DNA from: Agrococcus pavilionensis RW1
GTDB taxonomy: Bacteria; Actinomycetota; Actinomycetes; Actinomycetales; Microbacteriaceae
Reading direction: 5' to 3'
Assembly: GCF_000400485.1 (NCBI RefSeq)
Contig: NZ_ASHR01000026.1
Location: 45,100 to 109,099, forward strand
DNA: 64,000 nt
Under the pieces are notes generated by a model. That model had not been told where the DNA came from, searched no databases, and saw only the letters and a list, made by a program, of their open reading frames with translations. How positions within the stretch are numbered: position 1 is the first letter of the stretch; each line of letters opens with the position of its first letter. This document shows, one piece after another, positions 1 to 6,925 of this stretch. The position numbers were made by a program, and so were the translations under genes.

Positions 1-84
1 GGCGACTGGGTCGGCGACGAGGACGCGCACTCCGACTTGGCGCCCGAGCCGGTGCAGCCGGCGGCGCCGACCGCCGACGCCTGA
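1..84 (+). CDS. C-terminal end of a protein, possibly PhoU (5' partial)
   Basis: An open frame runs from the first base to a TGA at 82-84 and gives only the last 27 residues, an acidic, proline- and alanine-rich tail ending PTADA. It is followed 12 bases later by a strong hairpin terminator shared with gpmA. No domain is visible. The phosphate regulator PhoU often lies next to gpmA in related actinobacteria and the window is rich in phosphate genes, so PhoU is a guess from neighbours only; the visible residues do not prove it. Confidence 0.5.
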   Translation, partial: GDWVGDEDAHSDLAPEPVQPAAPTADA

Positions 85-96
85 GGCCGTCGACGA

Positions 97-128
97 GAAG
101 AGCCCCGACCGGCTGGTCGGGGCTCTTC
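97..128. terminator. Bidirectional hairpin terminator between convergent genes
   Basis: A perfect 14-bp inverted repeat (GAAGAGCCCCGACC, 97-110, with its complement 115-128) encloses the four-base loop GGCT. It sits between the stop of the rightward gene at 84 and the stop of leftward gpmA at 142, so it can end transcription from both sides. Confidence 0.85.
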
Positions 129-141
129 CGTTCGCTCGGGA

Positions 142-888
142 CTAGCGCTTGCCCTGCGCCGCCACCGCGGCAGCACCGGCCGCCGCCGCCTCGGGGTCGA
201 GGTACTCGCCCGGCGCGACGGGCATGTTGTCGTCGCCGAGGCGGTAGAGCAGCGGGATGCCCGTGGGGATGTTGAGCGCCGCGATGTCGTCGTCGGAGAT
301 CTTGTCGAGGTGCTTCACGAGCGCGCGCAGCGAGTTGCCGTGCGCGGTGACGAGCACCGTGCGGCCGGCCTCGAGGTCCTTCGTGATCGTCGACTCCCAG
401 TAGGGCAGGAAGCGCTCGATGACGTCCTTGAGGCACTCGGTGCGCGGCATCTCGCCGTCGATGTCGGCGTAGCGCGGGTCGCCGGCCTGCGAGTACTCGT
501 TGTCATCGGCGATCGCGGGCGGCGGCGTGTCGAACGAGCGGCGCCAGGTCATGAACTTCTCCTCGCCGTACTGCTCGAGGGTCTCGGCCTTGTCCTTGCC
601 CTGCAGGTCGCCGTAGTGGCGCTCGTTGAGGCGCCACGAGCGGTGCACGGGGATCCAGGAGCGGTCGGCCGCGTCGAGGGCGATGTTCGCCGTCTGGATC
701 GCGCGCGTCAGGAGCGACGTGTAGAGCACGTCGGGCAGCACGTCGTGCTCGCGCAGCAGCTCGCCGCCGCGCTTCGCCTCCTCCTCGCCCTTCGGCGTGA
801 GCCGCACGTCGACCCAGCCGGTGAAGAGGTTCTTCTCGTTCCAGGTGGATTGGCCGTGCCGGAGCAGGATGAGGGTGCGCTCGGTCAT
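142..888 (-). CDS. gpmA: 2,3-bisphosphoglycerate-dependent phosphoglycerate mutase
   Basis: The 248-residue protein interconverts 3- and 2-phosphoglycerate in glycolysis and gluconeogenesis in the cytoplasm. The N-terminus has the histidine-phosphatase signature [18 protein letters not shown], with the phospho-acceptor His near residue 11. The second catalytic His lies in [15 protein letters not shown] near residue 183. The length matches the dPGM family, which is about 250 residues. The Ala-rich C-terminal tail is less conserved. The ATG start is at 888. It converges with the partial upstream gene across a shared terminator. Confidence 0.97.
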   Translation of the reverse strand: MTERTLILLRHGQSTWNEKNLFTGWVDVRLTPKGEEEAKRGGELLREHDVLPDVLYTSLLTRAIQTANIALDAADRSWIPVHRSWRLNERHYGDLQGKDKAETLEQYGEEKFMTWRRSFDTPPPAIADDNEYSQAGDPRYADIDGEMPRTECLKDVIERFLPYWESTITKDLEAGRTVLVTAHGNSLRALVKHLDKISDDDIAALNIPTGIPLLYRLGDDNMPVAPGEYLDPEAAAAGAAAVAAQGKR

Positions 889-1028
889 GCCGCCAGCCTA
901 ACCCGGCCGCGCTGCCCGCCCGGCGATCCGCTCGCGGGCGACCGGGGCTGCTGCGCCCGAGCGGGGCCGGCGCGCCGTGCCCGGTCGGGCGCGAAGGCCC
1001 CGGTCGCGCGCGAACGCGCGATGCGCGG

Positions 1029-1853
1029 TCACCTCCGCGCGCGATGCCCGAACCGGGCGATGAGGTGCCAGACGCGCTTGACCGCTTGCGGGTCATGCCC
1101 CTCGGCCGCCTCGCCGAGGATGCGCGCGTCGATGCGGCCGTCGACCGCGAGCTCGATCGCGAGCGCGAGCGCGTCGATGCCGCGGTAGGCCTCGAGCTCC
1201 TCGATGCGGTCGACCTCGAGCTCGAGCCCCGGGTGCCACGCGACCGGCACGCCGAGCTCGGCGGCGACCCGCTCGATCTCCGTGCCGCGGAACGAGGGGT
1301 CGAGCACGAGCCGCTCGACGTCGCGGGCGATCTCGAGCCCGCCGTGCACGTGCGCCTCGACGTAGTCGTCGAGCGGGTCGACCGCCGACGCGTCCGCGAG
1401 CGCGAGCAGGTCGCCCGCGCACTCGGCGGTGCCGAACCGCTCGGGCTCGGCGACCGAGTCGGGCCAGCAGAGCGTCACGCGCGGCCAGGCGCCGCGCGCG
1501 ACCTCGAGCCACGACGAGCCGAAGCGGATCGCGCCGCCCGTCTCGCGCCGCCGATGCTCGACCGCGCCGTAGACCGGGCGCTCGTCGGGCGCCTCGTCGT
1601 CGTAGGCGCCGCCGAAGATGCGCGACTCCCAGCGCCAGCGGTCACCGCCCGGATGCGCGGTGAGGCCGCCGTTGGAGATGCCGGTGGAGAACTGCGAGCG
1701 GTAGGCGCCCTCGGCCGCGATGCGCTCGAGCACGCTCTCGCCGCCGATCCGGCGATCGGGGTGGAAGTGCACGGTGATCCGCGCGTCGGCGGGGAGCGGC
1801 CCGCCCGTCGAGCGCGACGCGACGTGGTCGACCGCCCGGCGCCACGCATCCAT
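1029..1853 (-). CDS. DUF3626 domain protein
   Basis: A protein of about 274 residues that I recognise as the DUF3626 family, whose function is unknown. Typical features are HFHPDR near the N-terminus, GGLTAHPGG, a PVYGA stretch and RFGSSWLEV, followed by DDYVEAHVHGGL and a late VPVAWHPG motif. The several conserved histidines in HxH-like contexts suggest a metal-binding hydrolase fold, but that is inference. The start is uncertain: the ATG at 1853 was preferred over in-frame GTGs up to 1871, which run towards the divergent gene starting at 1898. Confidence 0.75.
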   Translation of the reverse strand: MDAWRRAVDHVASRSTGGPLPADARITVHFHPDRRIGGESVLERIAAEGAYRSQFSTGISNGGLTAHPGGDRWRWESRIFGGAYDDEAPDERPVYGAVEHRRRETGGAIRFGSSWLEVARGAWPRVTLCWPDSVAEPERFGTAECAGDLLALADASAVDPLDDYVEAHVHGGLEIARDVERLVLDPSFRGTEIERVAAELGVPVAWHPGLELEVDRIEELEAYRGIDALALAIELAVDGRIDARILGEAAEGHDPQAVKRVWHLIARFGHRARR

Positions 1854-1897
1854 GCCCGTCACCGTACCCACGCCCCGACGGGCGAGACAATGGTGGG

Positions 1898-2737
1898 GTG
1901 GCGAAGCCGACCGGACGCATCACGCGCGGCACGACCGGCGTGAACCGGCTGCGGCGCGTCGACCGCTGGATCGCCGCGCAGCCGGCCGCGCGCGTGCCGG
2001 GCTGCCTCGTCGTCGACCTCGGCTACGGCGCGAGCGCGACGACGAGCCTCGAGCTGCACGAGCGGCTCTCGCGCGGCAACCCGGCCGTCGAGGTGCTCGG
2101 GCTCGAGATCGACCCGGCGCGCGTCGCGCTCGCGACCGCCGAGCTCGAGGCGGCGCGCGCGGCGGGACCGGAGCGCTACGGGCGCGCGATCGCCGCGGAT
2201 GCGCGCGTGTCGTTCGCGATCGGCGGCTTCGAGGTGCCGGCGCCGCGGCCGCCGCACGTCATCCGCGCGATGAACGTGCTGCGGCAGTACGACGAGCACG
2301 AGGTGGCCGGCCACTGGGCGGCGATGCTCGGCCGGCTCGCGCCCGGCGGGCTGCTCGTCGAGGGCACGTCGAACGAGGTCGGCCGGGTGTGCTCGTGGGT
2401 CGCGCTCGATGCCGCAGGCCCGCGCTCGCTCTCGATCGCGCTCAAGGTCGACGAGCTCGGCTCCGACGCGATGGAGGCGCCCTCGGTCGTCGCCGAGCGG
2501 CTGCCGAAGGCGCTCATCCACCGCAACGTGCCCGGCGAGCGCGTGCACGCGCTGCTGACGGAGCTCGACCGCGCGTGGGCCTCGCTCGCGCCGCTCGCCG
2601 ACTTCGGGGCGACGCAGCGGTGGGTCGCGACGGTCGGGCGGATGCGCGACACCGGCTGGCCGGTCCACGCGGGCCCCGCGCGGTGGCGGCTCGGGGAGCT
2701 GACGGTCGCGTGGGAGGCGGTCGCGCCGCGCCCGTGA
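1898..2737 (+). CDS. Putative SAM-dependent methyltransferase
   Basis: A 279-residue protein from a GTG start. VVDLGYGASATTSLE near residue 40 is a motif I-type SAM-binding loop. VLGLEIDPARVALA near residue 70 supplies the acidic residue after beta-2. A middle region (HVIRAMNVLRQY) matches the position of motif IV, and LAPGGLLVEGT that of motif post-I. The substrate cannot be told. The gene is divergent from the DUF3626 gene with only about 45 bp between starts. The GTG has no clear Shine-Dalgarno sequence, and GACAAT just upstream could be a -10 element for a leaderless transcript. No specific methyltransferase subfamily is recognised. Confidence 0.75.
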   Translation: MAKPTGRITRGTTGVNRLRRVDRWIAAQPAARVPGCLVVDLGYGASATTSLELHERLSRGNPAVEVLGLEIDPARVALATAELEAARAAGPERYGRAIAADARVSFAIGGFEVPAPRPPHVIRAMNVLRQYDEHEVAGHWAAMLGRLAPGGLLVEGTSNEVGRVCSWVALDAAGPRSLSIALKVDELGSDAMEAPSVVAERLPKALIHRNVPGERVHALLTELDRAWASLAPLADFGATQRWVATVGRMRDTGWPVHAGPARWRLGELTVAWEAVAPRP

Positions 2738-2758
2738 TCCTGCGGCGCCGGAGCGGCA

Positions 2759-2835
2759 TGTCTCAGGACATCGGTGACACTTCTGGGTCAGGACATCGGT
2801 GACGGTTCCGCGGATATCGCTGGGACGTCTCGTTG
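2759..2835. mobile_element. Probable insertion-sequence end remnant
   Basis: TGTCTCAGGACATCGGTGAC is followed 25 bp later by a second copy of TCAGGACATCGGTGAC (2763-2778 and 2788-2803). From memory this resembles the terminal inverted repeat of actinobacterial IS481/IS3-type elements. No transposase frame and no opposite end are seen, so at most it is a solo end left by deletion or an isolated repeat. The family identity is not proven. Confidence 0.4.
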
Positions 2836-2884
2836 GAGCGGCCCTGCCGCCACGACGCGACCCGTACTCGCCGAGCGGAGCCGT

Positions 2885-3005
2885 TGCAGCGGGTCAAGTC
2901 GGCGGGAGCGGGTCGACTCGCTGCTGGAAGCGGTCGAGTCGGCGAGGACGGGTCGAGTCGCTGCTGGGAGCGGTCGAGACGGCGGGAGCGGGTCGACTCG
3001 CTGCG
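2885..3005. repeat. Tandem array of GGTCGAGTCG-type units
   Basis: Six copies of GGTCGASTCG-like words (GGTCAAGTCG, GGTCGACTCG, GGTCGAGTCG and similar) alternate with GCGGGAGC and CTGCTGGAAGC spacers. This gives about three units of roughly 40 bp. It lies in a 430-bp gap (2738-3170) with no convincing gene. A related array is found at 44,150-44,266, and both are followed by the same palindromic element. Confidence 0.75.
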
Positions 3006-3059
3006 TCGCACGCCGCCGAGCGCGAACGCGACAACTGCTGACGGGCCGATTCGCGAGGC

Positions 3060-3118
3060 GGACCCCATCTCGGCTCGCGGACCCGATATTCGGGGTCCGC
3101 GCGCCGAGGACGGGTCCG
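3060..3118. repeat. Nested palindromic element, copy A
   Basis: Outer arms GGACCCCATCTCGGC (3060-3074) and GCCGAGGACGGGTCCG (3103-3118) flank an inner inverted repeat, GCGGACCC...GGGTCCGC (3077-3100). The same architecture and closely related sequence recur at 43,447-43,506 and 44,268-44,327, here in the opposite orientation. It can fold into a long double hairpin on either strand. Confidence 0.75.
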
Positions 3119-3170
3119 TTCGGCTGGGCGCAGCAGACGCGCTCGGCGGGAGGCGACGCGGGCGGGCGCG

Positions 3171-4244
3171 CTACGCGGGCGGAGCGTCGGGGCGCGTCGG
3201 GCGCTTCACCGCGCCGAGCCGCGGCAGCCGCGGCGGCCGGTTCGCGTGGCCCGCGCTCGGCGGCACGAGCACCTGCTGGCCCGCCGCGACGTCGATGCCC
3301 TCCGCGGAGCGCACGATGAGGTCGCCGTCGGCGGGTGCCGAGCGCTTCACGACCGCGAGCGCGATCGGGCCGAGCTCGTCGTGGATCGCCGCGGACGTCA
3401 CCGCACCGACCTCCCTGTCGCCCGCGAGCACGGCGTCGCCGGCCGCGACCGGCGCGTTCTGCGAGCCGTCGAGGTGCAGCAGCACCACGCGGCGCGGCGG
3501 GGCGCCGAGGTTGTGCACCTTCGCGATCGTCTCCTGCCCGCGGTAGCAGCCCTTCTGCAGGTGCACCGCGGTCGCGAGCCAGTCGAGCTCGTGCGGGATC
3601 GAGCGCTCGTCGACCTCCGCGAGGCCCGGCCGGCCCGCGGCGATGCGGAGCGCCTCCGCGGCGAGCGTGCCGACGAAGCGCTCCGGCTCGAGCGCCTCGG
3701 CCTCAGCGGGGGTCAGCACCGACTCCGACCAGCTCCACGGCTCGCCCGTCGCCTCGCCGTAGCGCACGCCGCCGGGCGCGACCTCGGGCCAACCGTCGCG
3801 CCACGCGACCGGGCCGGCCGGCTCGCCCGCGGTGCCCACGACGACCGCCTCGGGACGCTCGATCTCGACCTGCTTGAAGAACCGCATCCGCGTGAGCCAC
3901 GCCTCGAGCGCGTCGCCGCTGCCGGCGTCGACGATCACCCAGAGCGCGTCGCCGTCGCGCCGCAGCCGCAGCGCGTGCTCGATGCGACCCTCGGGCGAGA
4001 GCACGAGCGACTCGGTCGAGGCGCCGTCGGCGAGCGCGGCGATCGCCTGGCTCGAGATCGAGTCGAGCCACGGCAGCGCGTCGGGCCCCGAGAGCCGCAG
4101 CACGTCGCGCGGCAGCAGCACGAGCGCGCCGGCCCGGAGCCGCCGCTGCTCGGCCATGGGGTTGCCGACGTGCAGCGGCAGGCCGCTCGTCTCGTCGAGC
4201 ACCGCGCCGGGGATGCGCGAGGCGAGGGCCGCGAGCGCGCTCAC
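3171..4244 (-). CDS. ygfZ: YgfZ/GcvT-family folate-binding protein
   Basis: A 357-residue protein with the GcvT/aminomethyltransferase-like fold. It carries the YgfZ hallmark KGCYRGQE near residue 235, whose Cys is needed by this family in iron-sulfur cluster maintenance and tRNA modification in other bacteria. FFKQVEIERPE and GAPPRRVVLLHLDG also fit the family. The start chosen is the GTG at 4244, which overlaps the TGA of the nitrobindin-like gene (GTGA). An in-frame upstream ATG at 4337 lies inside that gene and is unlikely. The overlap suggests one transcript and translational coupling. Confidence 0.9.
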   Translation of the reverse strand: MSALAALASRIPGAVLDETSGLPLHVGNPMAEQRRLRAGALVLLPRDVLRLSGPDALPWLDSISSQAIAALADGASTESLVLSPEGRIEHALRLRRDGDALWVIVDAGSGDALEAWLTRMRFFKQVEIERPEAVVVGTAGEPAGPVAWRDGWPEVAPGGVRYGEATGEPWSWSESVLTPAEAEALEPERFVGTLAAEALRIAAGRPGLAEVDERSIPHELDWLATAVHLQKGCYRGQETIAKVHNLGAPPRRVVLLHLDGSQNAPVAAGDAVLAGDREVGAVTSAAIHDELGPIALAVVKRSAPADGDLIVRSAEGIDVAAGQQVLVPPSAGHANRPPRLPRLGAVKRPTRPDAPPA

Positions 4245-4858
4245 GCCTCGTCGCCGCCCGCGGGCGTCACGCGCCCGAGCCGCGCCGAGGCGTGGCTCTC
4301 GAGCCCGCGGCCGAGCGCCGCGAGGTCCCACGCCCACAGCAGGTGGCCCTCGACGAGCCCGAGCATGCGAGTGGATGCGGTGTGCTCCTTCGCGCTCGCG
4401 CCGCGCAGCACCGCGTCGGTCGCGAGGTCGATGCGGGGGCCGGCGATCGTGCCGAGGTAGAGCTCGGCGACGCCCGCGGGGTGGGCGATGAGCGCCTGGA
4501 TGTCGAAGGCGCCGTCGGGGCGGCGGAGCGACTCGACCGCGTCGAGCGAGCCGAAGGCCGGCTCACCCTCGGGCGGCAGCATGCCGGGGCCGGGATCGGC
4601 CGCCTCAGCCGGGCGGGCGAGGCGCCAGAAGCCCGACTCGGCCGCGAGCGGCGTCAGCTCGTCGTCGAGCAGCCACGCGTAGGCCTCGTAGGAGAGGTAG
4701 GGATGCCCGTGGTGGGCGAAGGAGACGCGCTGGCCGAACTCGTGCTCCACCGTGCGGTCGCCGACCGGGAAGGAGAGCACGCCGGTGCCCTCCCAGTCGC
4801 CGACGAGCCACTGGAGCGGGCCGAGCTCCGCGGGCAGCGTGGGATCGAGCTCGAGCAC
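4241..4858 (-). CDS. Nitrobindin-like heme-binding beta-barrel protein (FABP-like)
   Basis: This 205-residue protein belongs to the FABP-like/nitrobindin family (DUF1794), small beta-barrels that bind heme and, in some actinobacteria, isomerise peroxynitrite. The first barrel motif appears as WLVGDWEGTGVLSFP near residue 18. It is followed by FGQRVSFAHHGHPYLSYE and the C-terminal strands with LESHASARL. That last His is a candidate for the axial heme ligand, which is inference. It is translationally coupled to downstream ygfZ, a pairing common in actinobacteria. Confidence 0.85.
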   Translation of the reverse strand: MLELDPTLPAELGPLQWLVGDWEGTGVLSFPVGDRTVEHEFGQRVSFAHHGHPYLSYEAYAWLLDDELTPLAAESGFWRLARPAEAADPGPGMLPPEGEPAFGSLDAVESLRRPDGAFDIQALIAHPAGVAELYLGTIAGPRIDLATDAVLRGASAKEHTASTRMLGLVEGHLLWAWDLAALGRGLESHASARLGRVTPAGGDEA

Positions 4859-4862
4859 CGCG

Positions 4863-4985
4863 CTAGCGCTGGCCCTTGAAGAGGTTGCGGATGACCACGT
4901 AGGAGACGCCGAGGATCGCGATCATGGCGAGCCCGAGCAGACCGAGGTAGAAGATCTCGAAGGCGATGATGGGGATGGCGTCCAT
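4863..4985 (-). CDS. 40-residue single-pass membrane microprotein
   Basis: An ATG-to-TAG frame of 40 codons. Residues 4-33 are almost entirely hydrophobic (AIPIIAFEIFYLGLLGLAMI, then AILGVSYVVI) and the end is basic, RNLFKGQR, consistent with an inner-membrane segment whose C-terminus faces the cytoplasm. It ends four bases before the nitrobindin-like start, so it is probably the first gene of that operon. The function is unknown. Confidence rests on the clean hydrophobic pattern and the tight spacing. Confidence 0.6.
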   Translation of the reverse strand: MDAIPIIAFEIFYLGLLGLAMIAILGVSYVVIRNLFKGQR

Positions 4986-5031
4986 GGCTCGATCCTACCC
5001 CCGCACCCCGAGCCCGCGCGGGCGCCGGGCG

Positions 5032-5310
5032 CTACAGCAGGTGCGTGAGCGGCACGAGCACCGCGGAGGCGATCGCGAGCACCACGACCGAGCCGAAGAC
5101 CGCCGCTGCGAGCCGCGCGACGACGCCGGGCTCCGTGGGCCCGCCGAGCTGGATCGCGAAGGCGACGAGCGTGCAGACGCCGAGCACGATCGGCAGCCAC
5201 ACGATGCCGTCGGAGGGCTGCAGCACCCCGACCGCGATCGCGCCGATGGCCGCGAGCAGCCACACGGGCCACACGCTCCCCCATCGCCACGACGTGGCCC
5301 TGCTCGCCAT
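5032..5310 (-). CDS. Small multi-pass membrane protein
   Basis: A 92-residue hydrophobic protein with three predicted membrane segments: about residues 13-30 (VWPVWLLAAIGAIAVGVL), 38-55 (WLPIVLGVCTLVAFAIQL) and 66-90 (LAAAVFGSVVVLAIASAVLV). The N-terminus is basic. No family is recognised. It lies just upstream of the 40-residue membrane protein on the same strand, with 46 bases between them, so the two may share a transcript with the nitrobindin-like gene and ygfZ. Confidence 0.65.
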   Translation of the reverse strand: MASRATSWRWGSVWPVWLLAAIGAIAVGVLQPSDGIVWLPIVLGVCTLVAFAIQLGGPTEPGVVARLAAAVFGSVVVLAIASAVLVPLTHLL

Positions 5311-5441
5311 GGCCTCATCATGCCGCAGTCCCCTCGGACGGTCGAACCGGGTCGCGCGCCATGCCGCCCGCCGTCGAGCGCACCGGCGCCGTCAGGACGC
5401 CCTCTGCGCAGACCGTAGGATCGGAATCGGCAGGAGGCTTG

Positions 5442-6083
5442 ATGGCGCACGTCGTGATCTTCACCCGCCGCGATCGGGGAGCGCTGCCCAGTCTCGAGCT
5501 GCTGGAGCACCGCGTGACGACGCTCCCCGGCACGGCGGAGGCCGTCGCGCACGCCCCCGCCGGCGACGTGCTCGTCGTCGACGGCGCCGTCGAGCTCGCG
5601 AGCGCGAAGGCGCTGTGCCGGCTGCTCGACCGCGACGCGACGCCGGTGCTGCTCGTGCTCTCCGAGGGCGGCTTCGCGGCCGTGAGCGCCGAGTGGGGCG
5701 TGACCGACATCGTGCTCGACTCGGCCGGTCCCGCCGAGCTCGAGGCACGCATCCGCCTCGCCGCCAGCGCGCGCACCGAGGCCAAGCCGATCGTCGCGAG
5801 CGGCCTCAGCATCGACGAGGCGAGCTACCAGGCGAGGGTCGACGGCCGACCGGTCGACCTGACCTACAAGGAGTTCGAGCTGCTGCGGTTCCTCGCCGCG
5901 CACCCCTTGCGCGTCTTCACGCGCGAGCAGTTGCTGAGCGAGGTGTGGGGCTACGACTACTTCGGCGGCACCCGCACCGTCGACGTGCACGTGCGGCGCC
6001 TGCGCGCGAAGCTCGGCGACCTCGAGGGCCTCATCGGCACCGTGCGCGGCGTCGGCTACCGCTTCGACCTGGAGACCGCATGA
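5442..6083 (+). CDS. glnR: Orphan OmpR-type regulator GlnR
   Basis: A 213-residue protein with an atypical receiver (residues 1-115) and a winged-helix domain (about 125-213). GlnR is the global nitrogen regulator of actinobacteria and acts without a partner kinase. The receiver keeps Asp47 (VLVVDG) but lacks the usual N-terminal acidic pair. SEGGFAAVSAEWGVTDIVLD and the helix region WGYDYFGGTRTVDVHVRRLR match GlnR closely. The start was set at the ATG at 5442 because AGGAGG stands at 5432-5437; an upstream ATG at 5361 would add an unrelated leader. The stop overlaps the mshD start (ATGA), the glnR-mshD order known from mycobacteria. Confidence 0.88.
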   Translation: MAHVVIFTRRDRGALPSLELLEHRVTTLPGTAEAVAHAPAGDVLVVDGAVELASAKALCRLLDRDATPVLLVLSEGGFAAVSAEWGVTDIVLDSAGPAELEARIRLAASARTEAKPIVASGLSIDEASYQARVDGRPVDLTYKEFELLRFLAAHPLRVFTREQLLSEVWGYDYFGGTRTVDVHVRRLRAKLGDLEGLIGTVRGVGYRFDLETA

Positions 6084-6913
6084 TCGACACCGCTCGCGCC
6101 CTCGGCGCCGCGTGCGCCGCGCACGACGGCATGCCGCCCTTCAACGACCAGGCGCTCGTCGAGCTCGCCCGCGGGCAGCGGCGCGCGATCGGCGACGAGA
6201 CGGCGCTCGCGATCGTGAGCGACGCCGACCGGGAGGTCGAGCTCGCCGTGCACCCCGACCACCGCGGCCGCGGGCGCGGGCTCGCGCTCGCCGAGCGCGT
6301 CGCCGCCGAGCTCGGCGCGTTCGACGCGTGGGCGCACGGCGACCTGCCCGCGGCGCGCGCGATCGCCGAGCGGCTCGGGATGCGGCGCGTGCGCGAGCTG
6401 CTGCAGCTGCGCGCCCCCGTGCCGGCCGCCGCCGACGGCGCGGATCCCGACCGCCTGCCCGACGGGGTGCGCGCGTTCGAGCCCGACGACGCATCCGCCC
6501 TGCTCGCCCTCAACGCCGCCGCGTTCGCCGACCACCCCGAGCAGGGCCGCATGAGCGCGAGCGACCTCGCCGCGCGCCTGGCCGAGCCGTGGCACGACGA
6601 CGCCAACCTCGTCGTGCTGCCGGGCGAGGCGGGCCTGGACGGCTTCGCGTGGGTCAAGCCGGGCGGCGACGTCGCCGAGCTCTACGTGCTGGGCGTCGCG
6701 CCCGGCCGGCAGGGCGCGGGCATCGGGCGACGGATGCTCGAGGCCGCGTTCGCGCGGATGCGCACGGTGGGCGCGACGACCGCGCACCTGTACGTCGAGG
6801 GCGACAACGAGGCTGCGCTCGGGCTCTACCGACGGGCAGGATTCTCGCAGTGGGCGATCGACGTGCGATGGAGGCACGGGACGATCACCCAGGACGATGG
6901 CACCTCGGATTGA
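6080..6913 (+). CDS. mshD: Mycothiol synthase (tandem GNAT acetyltransferase)
   Basis: A 277-residue protein with two GNAT acetyltransferase domains. MshD performs the last step of mycothiol synthesis, acetyl-CoA-dependent acetylation of Cys-GlcN-Ins. The N-terminal half has the acetyl-CoA loop VHPDHRGRGRGLALAERV near residue 57. The C-terminal catalytic half has LYVLGVAPGRQGAGIGRRML near residue 203 and ends with GLYRRAGF. The start ATG overlaps the glnR stop, so synthesis is probably coupled. Presence of this enzyme marks the organism as an actinobacterium that uses mycothiol as its main thiol. Confidence 0.92.
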   Translation: MIDTARALGAACAAHDGMPPFNDQALVELARGQRRAIGDETALAIVSDADREVELAVHPDHRGRGRGLALAERVAAELGAFDAWAHGDLPAARAIAERLGMRRVRELLQLRAPVPAAADGADPDRLPDGVRAFEPDDASALLALNAAAFADHPEQGRMSASDLAARLAEPWHDDANLVVLPGEAGLDGFAWVKPGGDVAELYVLGVAPGRQGAGIGRRMLEAAFARMRTVGATTAHLYVEGDNEAALGLYRRAGFSQWAIDVRWRHGTITQDDGTSD

Positions 6914-6925
6914 GAGGATGGCGTC

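Noticed and set aside
2763..3068. A 101-codon minus-strand frame in the repeat region
   Set aside because: It is made of translated GGTCGAGTCG repeats and the IS-like end. It has no domain and no ribosome-binding site of note, and is probably open only because of GC content.
3171..4337. Starting ygfZ at the upstream ATG at 4337
   Set aside because: The extra 31 codons are low complexity and lie inside the nitrobindin-like gene. The GTG at 4244 gives the normal family N-terminus and a GTGA overlap.
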